Assembly: GCA_963969395.1 (NCBI GenBank)
Contig: OZ017795.1
Location: forward strand, 13,082,001-13,146,000
DNA: 64,000 nt
Reading direction: 5' to 3'
From: Pseudoscleropodium purum
Taxonomy: Eukaryota; Streptophyta; Bryopsida; Hypnales; Brachytheciaceae
Positions within the stretch are counted from its first letter, which is position 1. Each line of letters starts with the position of its first letter. This document shows, piece after piece, positions 60,176 to 64,000 of this stretch. Position numbers and translations under genes: made by a program. The notes beneath the pieces were generated by a model. That model searched no databases, had not been told where the DNA came from, and saw only the letters and a list, made by a program, of their open reading frames with translations.

Positions 60176-61986
60176 AAAATAACAAAAAGAGAGATCAAGC
60201 AAGAAATCAAGCCATTCCTAACTTCTAGTGAGATCTTGAAGGTATGTTTTTGCTTTAAAGCTTTCTTTGAGTCTCCATCAAATACAAAATCTTTATTGAT
60301 TTCTTACTTTCTCAATAATTTATAATTTGTATGTTTTTATGGGTTTGGGTGCTAGAACATCTTTGCTCTTTATTTTGTACTTGTAAATTATTATATGTAG
60401 ATACTGGAGGTCAACAAAGGTTAAGAGCACTTCATTTTGTAATGTCTAGCAATTTAATCTATACAATTCATATATTTGCAAGTGCTTCCAAATTTCACCA
60501 AATTGTTTGTAAATTTTAGGATTTGCAAGAATATATGATTAATTGGCTGATTTTGGAAATAGTCTTAGCATCGCCATTGTAAATGAGAAACTAAAATAGC
60601 CTTGTTGACTTTGTTATTGTTGTTTGGAAAATGTAGGAATGCAATTGGAGGTACAATAGCACCAGAGCTTTGAAGGTTGGTAATACATCCTATAGAAATT
60701 ATTAGAATTAAAGTGCTCCTCAAATTTTCATTAATTCTTTATTAATTTTAGGGTTTGCACGTGTGTGTGTTTGAGGTAAGTTGTCAAGTTCCATTCTTGT
60801 ATAAGTAGTTTACATCTTTGTTTCAACCTCTCAAGTGAATGTGTTTTTCCAACCTCTAAGTGGTTTGCATTTGTGCCTTAATTTCCAAGTTTTATTAAAA
60901 AGAAATTACATGTTTACAAGGTTTGAAAGAAGATTTGTATACAAACAATTCTTATGAGAGCCTTTGCAAGCTCATATATTGTCACAATGGTAGATTTGGG
61001 TAGTTGCAAGAAACACTTGCCAATTGGGGCTCAAAACAGCCTTATTACTAGAGTTTTGTAACTTTTGGAATAATTTTTAAAAATAAAATAAAATAAAATA
61101 TGGATAATTTTTAAAGCATTAAAAATAATATATGTGGATAAATTCAAGCCTACAAATATTTATCTCTAAAAGTCATGCCTAATAAAAGAGGCCTAGAAAA
61201 ATGCAAGAAAATAGATACTTTTGAATTTGATTTTTAGAAAATAGTAAAAAAATTGAAATAATTAAAAGAAAAAAAATTCATTTTCCTAATCTTTTCTCTA
61301 GTCCCATGTGAACCAAAAATTCAGCATAAAAAGTTTTCCCCTCTCCATAGTACTTGCACAAATAGTGTCCACTTTCAACCCATGTGTAGCCCTTACACCG
61401 GGTTCTTTGCCAAAAACTTCAATGGATATCTTTAGAATGTTACCCCACCTACCATAAATCAAAACCTTGGCTTCAGAATCGCATTTTTAGTCACCAAATA
61501 GGACTACCCCCCCCCCAAAAAAAAACAAAAAAAACCAAGGTAGACACCCAATCGGATCCACCTTAAAAATAGTAAATTATTTTTAAAAAAATTGAAAAAA
61601 TTATTGATTGTTTAAATCAACAACACTCACCTCTCCTCTAAGTTTCAGATAAAATGGACTTAAACTGCAAAAGTTACAAGGAAAAACATCTCCATGGAGA
61701 CCAAGGAGACACAAAAAATGACAAGTGTTTCTTGCAATCACCTATTTGAATGGTATAAGTTTGGTGGAAAGAAATTTTCTTGTTTATAAAGATACTTGAA
61801 TTATAATCCCAAAGGTGAAACAAAATAGAGATTTTGTATCAGAATGTATTTGAAATTTGCATGTGAAAATTTTATGATAGTTGTATAACTATTATTTTTC
61901 AAATGTTATAGGAAAGAGGTAGAAGAGGACAAAGAAGGAGGAAACACAAGATTGAAGATGAGGTTGTTGAAGAGATTAGGATTTAG
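60176..61986 (+). CDS. Unrecognised gene with at least four tiny phase-0 exons (3' part)
   Basis: Not recognised. Exons: 60176-60241 (KITKREIKQEIKPFL, then TSSEILK), 60637-60675 (ECNWRYNSTRALK), 60752-60775 (GLHVCVFE), 61912-61986 (ERGRRGQRRRKHK, then IEDEVVEEIRI and stop). Each has AG before and GT after, all joins are phase 0, and each lies in an AT-rich stretch where open, charged, balanced codons stand out. The tail is strongly basic and then acidic. No upstream exons were found, because 58,450-60,170 is mostly repeat DNA, so the N-terminus may be missing or the gene may be a fragment. The same style (short phase-0 exons in AT-rich introns) is seen in the CCDC13-like gene. Confidence 0.4.
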
Positions 61987-61999
61987 GATTGATTATAAG

Positions 62000-64000
62000 A
62001 ATATTACATTCAATGGAAAAATGGGTAGTATACCCCTTGCAAAATTTGTATAAATTTTTTAGAACCAATGGAAAATTGACACGTGTACCTTTCTTGTGAA
62101 TCATTTATGTTCATTATTGTATTTGACATGATTTGATACTATCACTATTATTATTATCTCAAAAGAGACAATAACTGCCCCATGACATATACTAAAAGTA
62201 AACTATGTAATTCAAATGAATCAATGTATCTTGAAATAGCACATATAAGTGTTTTCATCTTGCTTTTGGTATGAATTTATAAAGAAATTTTGGTCCTCAA
62301 ATGACCACAAGATTTTAAGGGTTAAATCCAATTTAAAAGGAGTTAATCAAATTTCATTTATACTCTATTTTTTAAATTAAGTAATTCAATTATTAAATAT
62401 GCTATGCCAATTTTGTAGGACAAGGCTTTAACTAAATAAATCAAGAAGTATGTTTTTATAAATATGGATGGTTTTGAGATATAAATGGGCTAAAAATGGT
62501 TTTGAAGGTGAATAAATGTATGACAATTGAAGAATAAAAGCTTTCTCACTTTTCAAAGAAGCTACAAGACAAACTTATAAAAATTATAATTTATTCATAT
62601 GACATATGAACAATATGTATTTTAGTATACTAGAGTGTTTTCAAATTTCAAAACAATATCCATTAATTTTTTTAATTTTCCAATACTAATACTACATTTA
62701 AATTAGACAATTGATGCATATTTACAAACTACTTTGAATACCATATTGATTCACTAAATTTTCAAACATAAATTTTCAAAATTAATGAAAAGAAAATAAC
62801 ACAAATATAAAATTTTATTTATTGTGTAAATTTGTTTAAATAATTTATTTATTTTAAATTTATTGTAATTAATTAATCCCTAATTATTGTAGTTGGGAGA
62901 AAAATGTAGATCTTCAACTTTTGGGACAAAATTAATTATGGCATGTGAAGATTCTAAACTTGAAATTTTCATTTTATAAGTTCTTATTTTCTTCCTATCC
63001 CTACATAAAGTCATTGAAGAACCTTGCACAAAAATATTAAAACATCATGTGATTATACCAATCATATCACTGAAAGAGAGATAAAACCTATTTTTATAAT
63101 ACACTTTGACTCTCTTCATGTGTTTCATGTAGCTCTAGTAAGAAGCTCATGAATTCATTCATAATCCACTTGTAGCTCTAACTCAATGGCTTTAACTTTG
63201 GCACACCAACATAGTAAGGTATGGGCACCCATTCCTCACTAGTGACCCATACCTAACCTATAGGGTGCAATTATTTCCAACCAAGGATAAAACACATTTC
63301 CAACCGAAGCTAGGAATGTTGTTTTTTTCCTTTTCAAAATTTGAACAAATAAATTCACGACACATGCCCCAAATAGTGAGCAAGAAAGTAGGAAGTAATA
63401 AGTGGGAAAGTAGTTCTTGAATGATCGGAATTGAAAGAGTTTAAATATTGGCTACAAGTCCCAAGTACTTTTTGCCTTTCAAAATTCATAGTAATTTCAA
63501 TTCAAGCAATAAAATTACCAAAGTTTTGGCAATCCCTATCATTTCTATTGTTGTACATAGGAAAATATGTGATTTGCCTTACACTGCTCCAAGTCATGTC
63601 CAAAATTGCTTATTTGATTGGTTATAGGTCCCTCTACTTTAGTTGTATGTTCAAAGCGATGCATTGAAGGAGTTGCTTAATTACTATCATAAGTTACCTA
63701 ATAGTCATGTAGGGCCAAATGACCTTGCTCGTCATTATATGCAGCCTAAAAACTTCATGGAGAAAAAAACAAATCAATTTTCTACATAGTTTACTTCTTA
63801 ACAAAGACATTAAGGATGAAATTCTATATTTAAGATTACAAGGCTTAATTCAATCATTTCCTTTATACCTTAAAGGATGCAACCCCCATGACCAAAGATA
63901 GTCACCAAAACTACTTCAATTATTGAACCAATGGGTGCATTTCTTGTTTCTAAAGTGAACACTCATGTCATCCATTAGCCACTTTTCAACTTAGGCATCA
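62000..64000. other. Gene-free AT-rich end of the window
   Basis: Only short ORFs without protein character (63431-63667, 63719-63901). No TTAA-type ends or tandem arrays were seen. Confidence 0.45.

Noticed and set aside
1..64000. tRNA, snRNA or rRNA genes
   Set aside because: No A/B-box pair, snRNA or rRNA core sequence was noticed by eye; a covariance-model scan would be needed to exclude them.

Overview
This is a nuclear segment from a land plant. It carries four confidently identified spliced plant genes, one ciliary gene and a large amount of AT-rich repeat DNA. Introns have GT-AG borders and are mostly 0.1-1.6 kb. The plant-type genes are a vacuolar sorting receptor (VSR), V-ATPase subunit e, a kelch/coiled-coil protein related to the plant ACBP4/5 group, and a PRP40C/TCERG1-like splicing factor. 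A gene resembling the centrosome/cilium protein CCDC13 lies between them. Flowering plants and conifers lack cilia, so this points to a lineage with swimming sperm. Intron sizes and gene spacing make a bryophyte or lycophyte the best guess, but the species cannot be fixed from the sequence.

Layout. 1-9,240: AT-rich repeats, including TTAA-flanked elements with CCC-starting inverted ends, a CACTA-like foldback and a long palindrome centred on TTAA. 9,240-14,610: promoter, a degenerate tandem-repeat leader and an 11-exon VSR gene (+). 14,770-19,300: a second cluster of the same TTAA-flanked families plus a TA-flanked foldback. 19,480-20,770: V-ATPase subunit e (+) with a short uORF. 20,800-22,980: mostly empty, with a 60-bp tandem array. 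23,065-24,033: four phase-consistent exons of an unrecognised minus-strand gene. 24,931-30,606: CCDC13-like gene (+). 32,200-35,900: broken hAT-like transposase. 37,020-37,350: partial duplicate of a CCDC13 intron/exon segment. 39,230-47,781: 15-exon kelch/coiled-coil gene (+). 49,262-58,440: 13-coding-exon PRP40C gene (-), convergent with the kelch gene. 59,100-59,610: another copy of a dispersed repeat. 60,176-61,986: four small phase-0 exons of an unrecognised gene (+). 62,000-64,000: nothing recognised.

The two endomembrane genes (VSR and V-ATPase e) act in the same system: VSRs sort cargo to the lytic vacuole and the V-ATPase acidifies it. Nothing in the sequence suggests that they are co-regulated. 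The other genes look unrelated in function. Exon boundaries were set by hand from splice signals, reading-phase continuity and remembered family conservation. No alignment or database search was run.
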